A DNA stretch of 64,000 nt, from positions 36,814,835 through 36,878,834 of the forward strand of contig OZ026530.1 in assembly GCA_964019695.1 (NCBI GenBank), read 5' to 3'. Origin of the DNA: Loripinus fragilis (lineage: Eukaryota > Mollusca > Bivalvia > Lucinida > Lucinidae). The notes under the pieces were generated by a model. That model worked only from the letters and a program-made list of their open reading frames with translations. It was not told the DNA's origin and ran no database searches. Position numbers and translations under genes: made by a program. Shown here in pieces: positions 34,376 through 45,639 of the stretch (within the stretch, counting starts at the first letter, position 1; the number at the start of each line of letters is the position of its first letter).

Positions 34376-34805
34376 ATATTTCAAGTCCTATAATACTTAT
34401 CTTGTTCAAACGGAAATTCCTCAGTAATTACGAATTTATTTTTAACCACTCCGTTTCTTCATCTGTTTCTACCAAAACCTTCATTTATTGCAGCAAAAAC
34501 AAGTAGGACGTCCGGATGCTTAAAGTGACTTAGCCCCTTCTTCCGAATCAAACTCTCATAAAAAAGCTTAATTAAAAATGTAATATGATTTTGATCAGCG
34601 GACATAGAAAACGACGCGCAAATTTCTTAGTTCTTATATAGTTCACGTATGCTATAAAGAGGCGGTCTCTTGCCCATATTGTATGATCAAATGTTAAATA
34701 AGAACACATTTTAGCTGATAACCGGTTGTCTAAAGTGGGCTGAATGACAGCTATTTAAATGAAAAATTATGTTGTTGCTAATGAAAATATACCAAGCATC
34801 TTTTA

Positions 34806-35205
34806 AAAAAGAGAAAAAAAGACTAAGATAGACATGTTTTCATAAGATTTTGCTTTAAAACACCATTTAAAGGATCAGTGAAATACAAATGTTTATGCTC
34901 ATTAAAAGAGAAAAAAGAGATTAAGATAGACATGTTTTCATAAGATTTTGCTTTAAAACACCATTTAAAGGATCAGTGAAATACAAATGTTTATGCTCAT
35001 TAAAAGAGAAAAAAGAGATTAAGATAGACATGTTTTCATAAGATTTTGCTTTAAAACACCATTTAAAGGATCAGTGAAATACAAATGTTTATGCTCATTA
35101 AAAGAGAAAAAAAGACTAAGATAGACATGTTTTCATAAGATTTTGCTTTAAAACACCATTTAAAGGATCAGTGAAATACAAATGTTTATTCTCATTAAAA
35201 TGTCT
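34806..35205. repeat. 98-bp tandem repeat, 4 units
   Basis: The landmark GACATGTTTTCATAAG recurs at 34831, 34929, 35027 and 35124, a period of 97-98 bp. Units are almost identical: the outer two share AAAAAAAGACTAAG and the inner two AAAAAAGAGATTAAG. Near-identity implies recent expansion or homogenisation. No ORF. Confidence 0.85.
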
Positions 35206-35880
35206 TCACTAACATAGTCATAAGTCGTAAATGAAAGTGGTTGGCTAACGTCTTTTCATACGACATATATTGATAGTAGTCACAAGGCACTATCAAATTA
35301 CATATACATTATGGATTCTCAACTTATGCATTGTTTAAAAGACAAGAAGAAACCTTACTGATTGTCATCAATCAGATACTATGACATACCTTCCTACAGG
35401 TAATACAAGCATTTTTTACGTATTGATTATGCGAATTCGACGAACAAATTAGAGCTACTGTAACATAATATGATCAAAATTAGGGCCTTGTCTTATTATC
35501 TCCCCTGTTTTCTTATAACGCATTTTCAGGATTGGCAACATAGCAAATAATATCAAGCAAGCACTTGTCTTTAATACTAAATAAAAACATCAGTACTGCG
35601 AAACCATATTTTTGCATATTTGGACCTTGCAAATTATTATTGGTTGTTGATGCCAGTAGTGACCTTAAATTGATCAATGTCTTGATTATTGTTTGTATTT
35701 ATTGTACCGTGGCAATGTAATATTACAATCGAATCATCAGGCAAAGAATTATCTTAAGAATAATACAATCATAGCATTTTGAAATAAAATAAATTTATGT
35801 TTCCCGACTTTTGATTCTAAGTTTCATAAATTAATAATGAATAGGGCATTTTTGTGTTTCATAATATTAGTATTGATATT

Positions 35881-35976
35881 ATAAATGCTATTACTGGCTT
35901 TGTGATCACCAGAAACATAATATTAGAATTGATATTATGAATATTATGACTGGCTTTGTGATCACCAGAAACATTT
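35881..35976. repeat. Short duplication at inner arm end
   Basis: CTGGCTTTGTGATCACCAGA occurs twice, about 52 bp apart, each preceded by ATTGATATTAT. It forms the inner end of the right arm of the 31482-36590 structure. Confidence 0.6.
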
Positions 35977-36769
35977 TATAGAACGTGTTTCTCTGTCAAT
36001 GAACCTTAACTCAACCATAACTCAGTCAATTTCGTGGAAAATGGGTGTTATACGTTTTGCCCTTTTATGCAATAATGGAGCCGTGTTTCTTTGTTAGCTT
36101 TCTACATGCTGCTTGCCCATATAGTCGACTATAATATGTGTAAAATTAATTTTGTTTCTTTTACTTGTAAGGAAAATATTACATTTGATACAACCCCCTT
36201 TCATGAACTTGATAAGAAACAAATATACCTCAACCATTTATGACCTTAATAATCCACCGTAGATACGTATTTCCATTTTCAAACACTGTTAATATTACCC
36301 CATATAATTCATTTCTTAAATGCATTGATAATGTTTGATAATATACAAATCCCCGAGAAATTAAGGTTGAATAGAAGTATTCGAAATAAATTACTGCGAT
36401 TATGATATTTGTGACGTCATACTTTTGGGCAACCTCATGGGTAACTGCCATTGATTTAGCCTTGGCAACATGCAAATGTATAAAATATAACCTTTTATAT
36501 AACAATTTTCAGCAAAAATTAGCTGTTATACGCTGAGTACTACGAAATCATTTTCTATATGGCATAATATGTGAATTTGGCCCCGCACTACAATGTTACT
36601 TTTGCATGTAGATATGATTTACCTTGCTAAACAGGCCAAACGTGATTTGGAAAAACTTTGCTTTGAAATGAGAACCGTAACCGAACCATGAACGGGATTT
36701 CTTCAGTTTTATGTCAAAACGAAGAAAGTATGCAGATGGTTTGCTAGTTTTAGCTCAGAAAAAGAGCAT

Positions 36770-37015
36770 TTTACACATGTCATGTACATGACTGCCCTTA
36801 TTCGTCCTTCTTTTGTGGATCATTTGTGTTATGTCTGTATTGTGTTTGTCTTGCTTTCGCGTCTGCTCATTTCCTTGTGTTCACCTGCTGAGAAAGGGCG
36901 TGGCTCTCGTTGGTGGTGTTAAATTGTGTTACTTTCCTATGTGGTATCCTGGGTCGGGTGTGGTACTTGATTGTATCGATTCCTAATCCTTGCCCCCTTT
37001 CTTACTTTGTACGAG
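36770..37015 (+). repeat. Penelope-like 3' terminal tail (type II)
   Basis: TCCTTCTTTTGTGGATCATT, then CACCTGCTGAGAAAGGGC, then GGTATCCTGGGTCGGGTGTG and TTGATTGTATCGATTCC. Same order as in the tails at 50870-51105, 51831-52072 and 58050-58260. Confidence 0.65.
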
Positions 37016-37849
37016 GTATGTAAGATAGAAATTTCCCATACAGCCAAAAACAGCGTAAACCTCGTTCTTGTGTGTAAGAAAATAATTCTCCACATACATG
37101 TACCCTAGAATTGGCTTTAGCAGCATTCTGCTATCTGTCAGTTTAACAAGATTCAGCTAGATCAGAATATCACTGATAAATGGACATTGTCATGATAAAA
37201 CCACGTAAAGAGAATACTCGGTGAGTGTCTTTTGACATCAAATTTACCAGGCAAGGCTTTGAGAAGGCTTGTTGACATCACGAGGCTTGCCGAGCGATTC
37301 AACATGCGTTCTCGAAGCCGAGTCTAGTAAACCTGATATCAAAAGCCGCGAACCTGGTATTCTATTTATCAGTACACACATAATTCCACTCTCCCAAAAT
37401 AGCGATTATGACGTAATGTTTAATTTTTGTGTTGATTCAGCGTCATTTGTGACGTCATTCATAAAGTGCAATGCCATCATGACCTGATAAAGGCACATGC
37501 CTCAGATAGACAACTTTTATCAGGCATCAGGCAGCAATTCAGTTAATATGAGAGGTAACTGATAAGCTCAGTTACAGAGGCCAGCTAGAATGTTGAAGTT
37601 TAACACGTACAAAGTGTAGCTAAAATGCTTACATGCCCGGGGTTACAACAATGTACATGTACCACAAAGTGAATGCAAAAGGCGCTGATTAGACCACGGA
37701 TGCACAGGCTCCTGCGAACATCACAGAATGGGGGAGGGGGCAGGGGCTGCGGACACGCCCCTCCTGAAAAAGCGCAAAAATATAGGGTTTCTTAGCAATA
37801 CTGGTCCAGATCCCATGAAGAAACACATATCTACCAAATTAAGTGAGGG
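37016..37849. other. Intergenic with foldback
   Basis: Apart from the palindrome at 37200-37385 I recognise only a CCCCTCC-rich block at 37730-37830 that resembles 9935-10040 and 38145-38215. No gene supported. Confidence 0.4.
37200..37385. repeat. Foldback palindrome, second copy
   Basis: Imperfect palindrome with arms of about 85 nt (CTTTTGACATCAAATTTACC opposite CTTTTGATATCAGGTTTACT read on the other strand). It is centred on CGAGGCTTGCCGAGC (37281-37295), the exact reverse complement of the core at 2034-2048. Confidence 0.65.
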
Positions 37850-37902
37850 TGCAAAGATCAGGAATCGGTACAATTAAGTACCACACCTGACCCATGATAC
37901 AA
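37850..37902 (-). repeat. Penelope-like 3' terminal tail, inverted
   Basis: Reverse complement of the GGTCAGGTGTGGTACTTAAT...CCTGATCTTTGCACCCTCAC tail. It immediately precedes a SINE. Confidence 0.6.
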
Positions 37903-37909
37903 TGATGAC

Positions 37910-38122
37910 ACAGGGAGCGCAGTGGCTCAGTAATAGAGTGCTTGACTCGAGACTAAGGGGCCGCGGGTTCGAGCCTCACCGGCGTCACTGCGTTGTGGTC
38001 CTTGAGCAAGACACTTTTATTCTAGCATAGTACTTGTTCAACCCAGGAAGACCCGTCCCTGTTTAACTGACAGATTGTTGATTGGACGTAAAGAATCAAG
38101 CAAACAAACAAACAAAAATCAT
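37910..38122 (+). mobile_element. tRNA-derived SINE, plus-strand copy
   Basis: Same family as 5429-5625. The head is GGAGCGCAGTGGCTCAGTAA (A box) with GGGTTCGAGCC (B box). The body is GTTGTGGTCCTTGAGCAAGA, then AACCCAGGAAGACCCGTCCC, and the tail is (AAAC)n. Flanked by TGATGAC at 37903-37909 and 38123-38129, a 7-bp duplication. Confidence 0.85.
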
Positions 38123-38229
38123 TGATGACCCGCTTTTAGTGGTTTTGGATCCTCTCCCCTCTCGTAAAAAAACCTTGTCAGAGTCGGGCCCCCTCTGACA
38201 AAACATTCAGGATCTACGCATAGGCTGGC

Positions 38230-38870
38230 ATTTGGCATACACAGTACACTGTAAAGAGTCTTTTTACATGTACGAGGGCTGTTCAAATATGAATGCAAGA
38301 GGCTTCATAACTTTCGTCACATATATGCTACGACAAAATGGTTTACGTTTCTATAAAGGATTATATGTCACCTTTGACCTGGCACCAGACTTAAAGAAAA
38401 ATACAGTATACTTATCGAGTTAAAGCCCTTTGAACGAGGGTCACTTTAGTAGACAAACAAACTCAATGCTTCGATCATACCAGTGATATAGACAAGCATA
38501 TACTTCTTCGATAAATCGGCGAATTTTCATGAAATTTTCAAGGAAGTACCCCCATGTACTTATATAATGATTCTGTGAAAAATGCGAAAATCCGACATGT
38601 TTTTGATAAGTTACATGAAATCGTTTTCACTAAAGTCTTCTTATGTTTGCAAATAAGTTGTAAACAAAACACCACCATTTCAGTTTTCAGTCAAACTTTT
38701 CTGCAACAAAATGCACGAAGCAACATTTAACTTAGTTTTAACTCAAAGACAATATGTTTATCGCTCATACTTAGATATTGATGCATATCATTGAAGGTCT
38801 ACGGAAGCGTATATGCGCCACCACTTGCTACTTAAATCCGTCAGAAAAAGACTGTTTTCTGGCGAAAATG
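38230..38870 (+). repeat. Dispersed repeat with coding-like block, copy A
   Basis: Inverted counterpart at 62310-63205. The first 160 bp are about 80% identical and both copies are open in the same frame. They share the peptide blocks GCSNMNARGFITFVTYMLRQN (here) and CSNMNASSFITFFTYMLRQN (other copy). The far end shares ACGGAAGCGTATATGCGCCA and CCACTTGCTACTTAAAT. The family is not recognised; most likely an element fragment whose frame may or may not be coding. Confidence 0.55.
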
Positions 38871-39649
38871 TCAGAAATAAGTGGATTCGATGCGATAATA
38901 TTTAGAATATTCAAATATATTGCGTTTAGATAGTAATTTTTATTTCAATGGTCAATCTTTTGTCGACAAACGGATTAAAGAAACAGCATGCAGGTCTTAT
39001 TTTCTTGTCTGGCAAATTATTATCTCAATTGACCAAAAAAAGTATGTTGCTCCTCGCAAAAAAGATGTTGCTTTAAAGGAGTTGTAGCAATATTTTTGCA
39101 TCTAGCTTAAAACTATTGCTTTTCATTAGAACGTTTTCAACTTGAAAGTAATACTTCCTGCAATAAGAAGAAATAAGAAGCGAGCTGTATAAATGTTTAG
39201 CTAAGCCAGTTGAGTATGTTGTTATGATAAAATTATATTTGGCACTTCGGGATTTTTTAAAACTTTTAACGAAATTAATGCTATTTATCAAAGAACTATA
39301 CATAATTATGACGCGATCACAAAATATTTTACTTTTGATAACATAATTATCGCGTGTTGTTTTTAAATAAATTTTGTGCCAAATATATAATAAGAAGTGC
39401 TAATAATTTTTAAGTCTTGCTTCTAGTTATATCATTTTTGCCAATAAATATATTGACATTATAACGAAGAAAACGCAGGTGATAGTTGTTTTCACATTTT
39501 TTCTCTTAAATATTGTGAAATAAGACGAAAGAAGATGATTGTTTTAAACGCTGTGTTAATGCGATCAAGCAGTTGTAGAAATTATTTATCTGATTTAGAT
39601 CTGATCAAGCAATTGTTGAAATTTTAAATAATAAAAGTACATGAAAGTA
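38871..39649. other. Intergenic, nothing recognised
   Basis: Very AT-rich. I see short direct repeats (GATCAAGCA(G/A)TTGT near 39564 and 39602) but no gene. Confidence 0.4.
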
Positions 39650-40080
39650 AGTCAGGGTGCAAAGATCAGGAATCGATACAATCAAGTACCACACCTGACC
39701 CCCCCTAATTTAGATGTGGATCAAGACAAATAGATATTTGGTTTGCATGAAAGGCCCCTAACTTATCAATGCATCATCTACCAGAACATATAAATCAAGA
39801 TATAACAAGGCGATAAAGCAAAGATAAGGACTCATCAGTAAATAAAGCTGTATACAGGGTCAAAAGAAATCAAACAGGTAAACCCCGGTGGGCCTGACAA
39901 GAACAGCCAAAGCATCAGGCCCCTACCATCTCATCAATAGATAAGTCTTTAAGTCTGAACCGTCATAGAGTCTGAAGTCCCACCCACCGGCGTGCAATTA
40001 AAGAGGAAAGCAAAGTTGCCAACCGTGATTGGGTTGACCACCAAGAATGCAGTCTGTTGCAATTAGTTCAAAGACCTTGC
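39650..40080 (-). pseudogene. Penelope-like tail, type II UTR, RT end
   Basis: Reading the minus strand 5' to 3': remnant of the RT C-terminus (TTGCCAACCGTGATTGGGTT region), a type II UTR (CATCAGGCCCCTACCATCTC, TTTGGTTTGCATGAAAGGCC), and the terminal tail (GGTGTGGTACTTGATTGTAT). No intact ORF. Confidence 0.65.
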
Positions 40081-40369
40081 AGAGTTGTTTCTTCAATTCT
40101 CATAAATTCCTTTCTGCATACATCAGTGTTAGCATAAACAGCGGACCAGGTCTGGGCAACAAAGGAACAGTGTCGAGTCTAATAGGTCTGCCTTGTTTGC
40201 GATCAGTCTGAGATTTAGAGAAAGTTATATGTGCGCTATATGAAATGTCCTAACACTCCTGGGCCTTCACTTATAAAACTTTCGATACATAATAAGATGG
40301 GAATTATACTGCACTGTAATGAACCCGCTAACTTCTTCAGAAAGTAACAGACTATGGCCAGTAAAAGAC

Positions 40370-40610
40370 TAATCACACACTACAGCCCTGAACACTAACA
40401 ATCACATGTACTTAAGAAGAAAGGTAAAGTAAAGCCAAACAAGAGGATTGCAATACTAGAAAGGGCACTTAATACTACACAACAAAAATGGACCACCATC
40501 AAGAACCCCGCAAACAATGGCAGTCCCAATGAACAATGAGTTAACAACAACAGAACCAACGCCTTAGAACGGGCAGCAGCCTATGCCGCAGATTTGTCTG
40601 CTATGGATGC
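40370..40610 (-). repeat. Penelope-like 3' UTR type I, fragment
   Basis: Diverged copy: GATTGCAATACTAGAAAGGG, ACAATGGCAGTCCCAATGAA, and GCCTTAGAACGGGCAGCAGC. Confidence 0.6.
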
Positions 40611-41092
40611 ATTCTTAATACCATAATCGTCAATTCTGTTAAGTTAGGCGAAGACAACATTTAAAAACTGTGACGATTCACTGAAACTTGTTAGATATTT
40701 TAGCCATATGGACCTGAAACTGAGGACTAAGAGAAAAAATATTCTGAACGTACAAAAAGTAAAGAATATGGGGTATTGTTTGCTTAATTACCGTCAACTA
40801 GATTTACTTGTGAAATATGAGAGTCAACCCCTGGTCGAAATATTGTTGTCTGAGAAGCACATGACTGGATAAATCCTACATATGCATGCTGTCTGTGAGA
40901 TCACTTTGCTAATTAGAAATGTAATACTAGTTAACATTGGTTGTGTAAGCGATATAATTTTTAATGTTCAAATTTATCCTTCTTTTGCAATCAGTACATA
41001 CACTAGCCAGTCCTCTATGTTTCTGAAGCATGTTTCTGTAATCATCAGTTACCATCATTATAGCATATAAGTAAGCTGTGCTTTACACAAGG

Positions 41093-41720
41093 TAAGGAAG
41101 AAAGCAAAAATCGGGAATCGATGCAATCAAATGCCACATATGACCCAGGAAACCACACATGAAAGTGACAACAACGAAAGAAAATATCACGTAAAGAGAG
41201 CCAAGAGGTAAGCCCTTTCCCAGGTGGTGATCGCAAGGCCGCAAGGAACAGAAAAGACAGCATAACTGATATTAAATTCAAATAACAAAAAGATCCACAG
41301 AAGAACAGCCAGTAAAAATTACCAGTGGGCCTAAATATGTTTTAGAGTGCCAACTTCACCATTATTTCTGTAGTGAATCAAGACAAAATATACGTTTGGT
41401 TTGCATGAGAGATCCCCAACCCATCGAAGCATCATCCACTAGATAATACAAATTGAGATATAAAAAGTAGATGAAACCAAGATAAGGACTCAACAGCATA
41501 TACAACTGAATACTGGAGCAAAAGAAATCCAACAATCAAACCCTGGTAGTCACAAGGCCAGGCCTCAACCCCACCCCATCTATAGACAAGTCTCAACGTA
41601 AGAACTGTCACAGAGCCTTAGATTTGATCCGCCAGTGTGCAACTAAATGGGAAAGCAAAGTTGCCAACTGATAGCTACCGAGTTGACCACCAAGCATGCA
41701 ACCCACCACTATAATGTTAT
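41093..41720 (-). pseudogene. Penelope-like tail, type II UTR, RT end
   Basis: Same arrangement as 39650-40080 and nearby in the same orientation: terminal tail (41096-41150), type II UTR (41330-41600), and the C-terminal coding remnant with GCAAAGTTGCCAACTG. Confidence 0.6.
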
Positions 41721-42024
41721 AACAAATCTCTTAAAATGAAAAACTATTTTAATAAACTACGCTGAAAAAATATTAGAGCCAAGTCAGCCAACAATTTTCT
41801 TTAACTTTTGCACTCAGTCGCCACCATAGATCCCTGGGTCAAAAGAGATCAAAGCCCTATATCAAAACCATTGTATATGCGGGGTAAAATTTAGTAAAAA
41901 GTTTTTCCAAGTTAATGATACTGATAGCCTTGTTTAAGAAGTTTTTTAGATAACGGCCAGCAGAGAGTGCTGAAATCAGCAACACAGCAAACTGGACAAG
42001 CTGAGAAACACGAAAAAAGTAAGT

Positions 42025-42460
42025 AAGTATGATCAGAAAATACCACAATCATAAAATGCAGACAAACCCATGGCACCACGAGGAAAAGCCACACAACAAT
42101 CACGAGACACCAGGAAGACAAACTAAGCAAAGCAACCAGCTCTCTCTTCCCCATCAAGATGATTGCAAAACTAGAAGGGGACATAAAGTAAAATACAACA
42201 AAACATAGAACAATTACAGACTCCCACAATGGGAGTAACAGTAAACAACAAGTCAACAACAGAACCACCGCCTTAGAACGGACAGCAGCCTAAGCGACCG
42301 GGGGGGGGGGGGGGGGACTTAAATGCATTTTACTGGTACCAAATCTTCGCCCTAGCATCTGCTGTTGTTAAAGTACAAGAAATGTTCAGCTCACATGGAA
42401 CTATTGCAATGTATCATCATGGAGAAACACTCTAATCAAATTAACACACTACAAACCCCG
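42025..42460 (-). repeat. Penelope-like 3' UTR type I with G-run
   Basis: Close relative of 32466-32935. It contains an uninterrupted G run at about 42300-42317, the counterpart of the C run at 12486-12498, showing that this homopolymer varies in length between copies. Confidence 0.7.
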
Positions 42461-42589
42461 CTGTCAAAGACTTTTGACAATTACCTGTAAATGGCTTACA
42501 CATAGATTATACATGTTAAGATTCCAGTTCAATCATTCTGTCCTGTTCACTGAGGTGTATCAGAACTACATACTCCCCAGATTGCAGAT

Positions 42590-43900
42590 TCATTCTAATT
42601 TTGATATGAGACGGACTTTATGATGTCTCTTTCTGATGATCAACAGGCTTATATTATTCAGGGGATTAACACTACATCCAGATATTTGGATGATATTTTA
42701 AGCATACATAATACACTTTTTGACGATATATTAATTCAGATGTACTCTTCAGAGCTCCAACTTAATAAAACTAATACCTCTGATACCAAAGCTGTGTTTT
42801 TGGACTTGCATTTTTCCGTTTCTAATGATATTGTTTCTACCAAAATTTACGATAAATATGGCCGTTTAGGTTATAAAATTGTTAGTTTCCCATCTTTAGA
42901 TGGTGATGTTACTCACTCTACATAATATGGGTTTTATATTTGTCAACTTATCCGATGTGCTAGAGCATCTAGTCATGTTGCAGACTTCAACTCTCGTAAA
43001 AATATTTAACTAATAAACTTCTTAAACAAGCCTATCTGTATCCTAAACTTCGCAAATGTTTTTCTTAGTTGTATTGCCGATGCTTTGACTTGAAATCTAA
43101 ACTCAATGGCAGACTTAAATCTCTGTTGCGCCAGGGTCTTTAAGAACCAGATTTTTGTAGCGACTTAGTGATAGATTAAAGAAAACCATTGTCATTAAGA
43201 AAATATTATCACAGTTTATCAAAATAATTTCTCAGAGATTATAAAGATTGGCTATAGCATTTATGCATTTCAACAAACTGCATATGCTTGGTATTTAACC
43301 CAACAACGATTGGCAACTTTGCTTTCCTCTTTGATTGGACGTCAGCTGCTCGGACCTCAGATTCTATTATGGTTCTGACTTAAAACCGTATCCATATATC
43401 AAATGGTTGGTGCCTGAGGCTTCGTCTGTTTTCCAGCCCATTGGCTTTTAAGTGTTGGATTGCTTTTGCTCAGGTATTCAGTTGTCCTGATCTTAGATTT
43501 ATTTCTATTCTATATCTTGATTTATATATACTAGGAGATGATTAAGGATAAATTATTGATATTTCATGCAAACCAAACATCCATGTCTTGATCTATGTCA
43601 GAATTAAAGGCGAGGCTGGTACCGTGAAACTAGTTTAGGCCTTCAAGTAGTTTTCTTATTTACCGTTCCAAGGTGGTGCTTCTTTTGTGGATCTTATTTG
43701 TGTGTTTTTGTCTTTGTCATACTGCCATGCCTCTTTTCTGCAGCCCCTGTGGTCATCTGTTGGCAAAGGGTTGACTACTTGGTTAACTTGTATGTAATGT
43801 TTTCTTGCTCTGTCACTTTCCCATATGAGGTCCTAGAGTCCTTCTAATATTACAAGTCTTTGTATCTATTAACTCTCTTACGTCCTATTCTGTGAATTAT
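42590..43900 (+). pseudogene. Penelope-like RT fragment and type II UTR
   Basis: The RT core from 42620 reads through ERDFM-like sequence, the catalytic RYLDDIL (about 42680-42700), MYSSELQLNKTNTSDTKAVF, KIYDKYGRLGYKIV and FPSLDGDV before a stop at 42925. Further C-terminal blocks follow in other frames (ICQLIRCARAS, LLKQAY). The end of the ORF is near 43380, then a type II UTR (GGTTGGTGCCTGAGGCTT, TTTATATATACTAGGAGATG). It lies head-on to the minus-strand copies just upstream. Diverged from the 6850-12222 copy. Confidence 0.75.
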
Positions 43901-44125
43901 TGAAAAATAAAATTATCCAGTCGACAACATTCTCTGTACTATCCTGCATGCAGCTAATAACACAGAGGTCCTGAAAAAAAATTCAGCTCTCTCATGTCCG
44001 TTGAACATATCCAACAGTTTAGTGCAGAAAAGGTTATACAGCAAAGGTGAACATAGATTCTGATAGTTTTATGAGTCTCCTAAGTTAGGGTTAGGAAGTG
44101 GTTTTTATCGTTTAGGATTATAGTT

Positions 44126-44449
44126 TGTTTGTTTGTTTTGTTGCTTTACGCCCCATTTTAACAGCTAAGGTCATGGCAGGACGTTCAGTAAACCTTACCA
44201 CACTTTTTCCTGGGCAGGATTGAACAAGCGGTTAGCCAGTACTTCATGCATATACTTTCGCTTGTAACTGGCAACAACCCTTCTTGAATGATTTGGCCAA
44301 ACGGAGAAGAAGGACACTAGAAACTATTTCATGATCAATTTCCACGAAAGTATTGGAACAGACAGTATCAAACTTGTGACCCCTTGATCAGTCAGACTAG
44401 CATCTGTAGCCAGACACGTTACCAACTGCACTACGCAACCATGTAGTAT
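44126..44449 (-). mobile_element. SINE, second family, 11-bp TSD
   Basis: 324 bp on the minus strand, flanked by GGATTATAGTT (44115-44125 and 44450-44460). The minus-strand head is GCGTAGTGCAGTTGGTAACG, with a B-box-like AAGTTTGATAC. The body contains CAATACTTTCGTGGAAATTG...CATGAAATAG, and the 3' end is CAAAACAAACAAAC. The truncated relative at 13141-13262 confirms the family. Confidence 0.85.
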
Positions 44450-44589
44450 GGATTATAGTTAGAAATGGTAGGTTAAAGTTGGTGGGAAGGCATGGTTTTA
44501 GGTTTAAGATCATCTTTCATACCCCGACTTATCACACTCTATGAACAGCTATCCGATACAATCATCCAATCTGTCTACCACAAATAGTC

Positions 44590-44830
44590 AGTTAAGTATA
44601 GTTTAGTTTATGGTCCACTCAAAATAAATTTTGTCATGTCTTTCGTCTTGTCACTATGATACCTATCACTTCCACCTGGCTTTCTAGAATTACAAGACCT
44701 AACCTTCCCTCGCTACCCTCTCCATTCCTACCCTCTTAGAGGATGTATAAAAAGGAGCATTGAGACTACAAGCATATATGGCATTCGGGTACATTATAAC
44801 CAATCAGTGGTGCCCTGACCAGGATAAAGT
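44590..44830 (+). mobile_element. Possible solo LTR end with PBS-like site
   Basis: GTATAAAAAGG (44747) reads as a TATA box. About 55 bp further, AACCAATCA is followed by GTGGTGCCCTGACCAGGAT, which resembles the 5' LTR/primer-site junction of some BEL or Gypsy elements. I could not find the other LTR, a gag ORF or the left boundary. Confidence 0.3.
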
Positions 44831-45639
44831 GTAACAGAGTCTGGTGAGTGATATCACAGAACAGTGTTCTACATGAACAAGTGAGACCAAGAAACGAAGT
44901 TGTATGTCTGGACTATGCAGCTAGCTAAAGTATAAATGTTACTCCTTGATGAATATCTTCATCCATCTTACAGAACAATAGCTTTGTGGCCAAATGCTTC
45001 TTTGAACAAAATGTTAATTCTAACCAATAGGTATGATAGGGGGTAAATTTTTGAACTGGATTTTTAATGAAGCCTTTGACCAACTATGAAATCATAGATA
45101 TAAGAAGCTTCTCCTGTATGAATTGACCTGTCACAAGGTTTGTCTTCTGTATGAGTTTATATTCTTAATAACCTTACATATAATAAGGTGTAAAATTGGT
45201 GTTAGATGTAGCTTTAACGGTAGAAACTAGATGAGTTAAGTAGAGTTCTCATCATATTATATCAATTTGGGCAATACTATTGTGTAAGCACTTCATTAAA
45301 CAAGAATCGTTGAATTTTACAATCAAAGTATGGTGTTATTTATTTGCCAATCCATAACAGGGAAAAATACTGAACACATCAACCTCTACCACTAAAATAA
45401 GCATGGTTATTTAAAACTAAGTCAGTATTCAAGTATGTTTTATACTGAAACATAATTGTTGTTTATTTTTATTTTGACAAATTAGGACAATATGTTTACA
45501 AGTAAGAAAATATGTTACCGTTCCTTTATTTTCATGCAATTTGATCAACATATTCTAAACATATATGGGCATTTTTTTATGTTGAAATGGTATCTTGACA
45601 AAGATCGCAACGTATTAAAATTGTAATTTCAATTTTGAC
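44831..45639. other. Intergenic, nothing recognised
   Basis: AT-rich, no supported feature. Confidence 0.4.

Larger units (their letters stand above)
31482..36590. mobile_element. 5.1-kb structure with ~650-bp inverted arms
   Basis: The outer ends are TAGTGCGGGG (31482) and CCCCGCACTA (36590). Inverted similarity runs inward for roughly 620-670 bp, through CTCAGCGTATAACAGC, ATATTTGTGACGTCATAC / TATGACGTCACAAATAT, TCCACCGTAGATA / TATCTACGGTGGA, a GGGGGTGTATCAAATGTA counterpart, and TTTCTGGTGATCAC at the inner ends (about 32080 and 35960). A TA dinucleotide at each end could be the target duplication, as for Tc1/mariner-like elements; alternatively CAA flanks both sides. The interior holds Penelope-like tails and a tandem array but no transposase. 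It is either one element with long TIRs or two inverted copies of a 650-bp element. Confidence 0.65.

Noticed and set aside
34806..35205. Tandem array considered as CRISPR
   Set aside because: The whole 98-bp unit repeats with no unique spacers, and the context is eukaryotic.
37910..38000. tRNA gene call on the A-box and B-box sequence
   Set aside because: The head is attached to a SINE body and A-rich tail with a target duplication, and the cloverleaf cannot be completed.
41912..42268. 118-codon minus-strand frame with a hydrophobic, Cys-rich peptide
   Set aside because: It falls in the non-coding type I 3' tail shared with 12338-12780 and is not kept open in the other copies.
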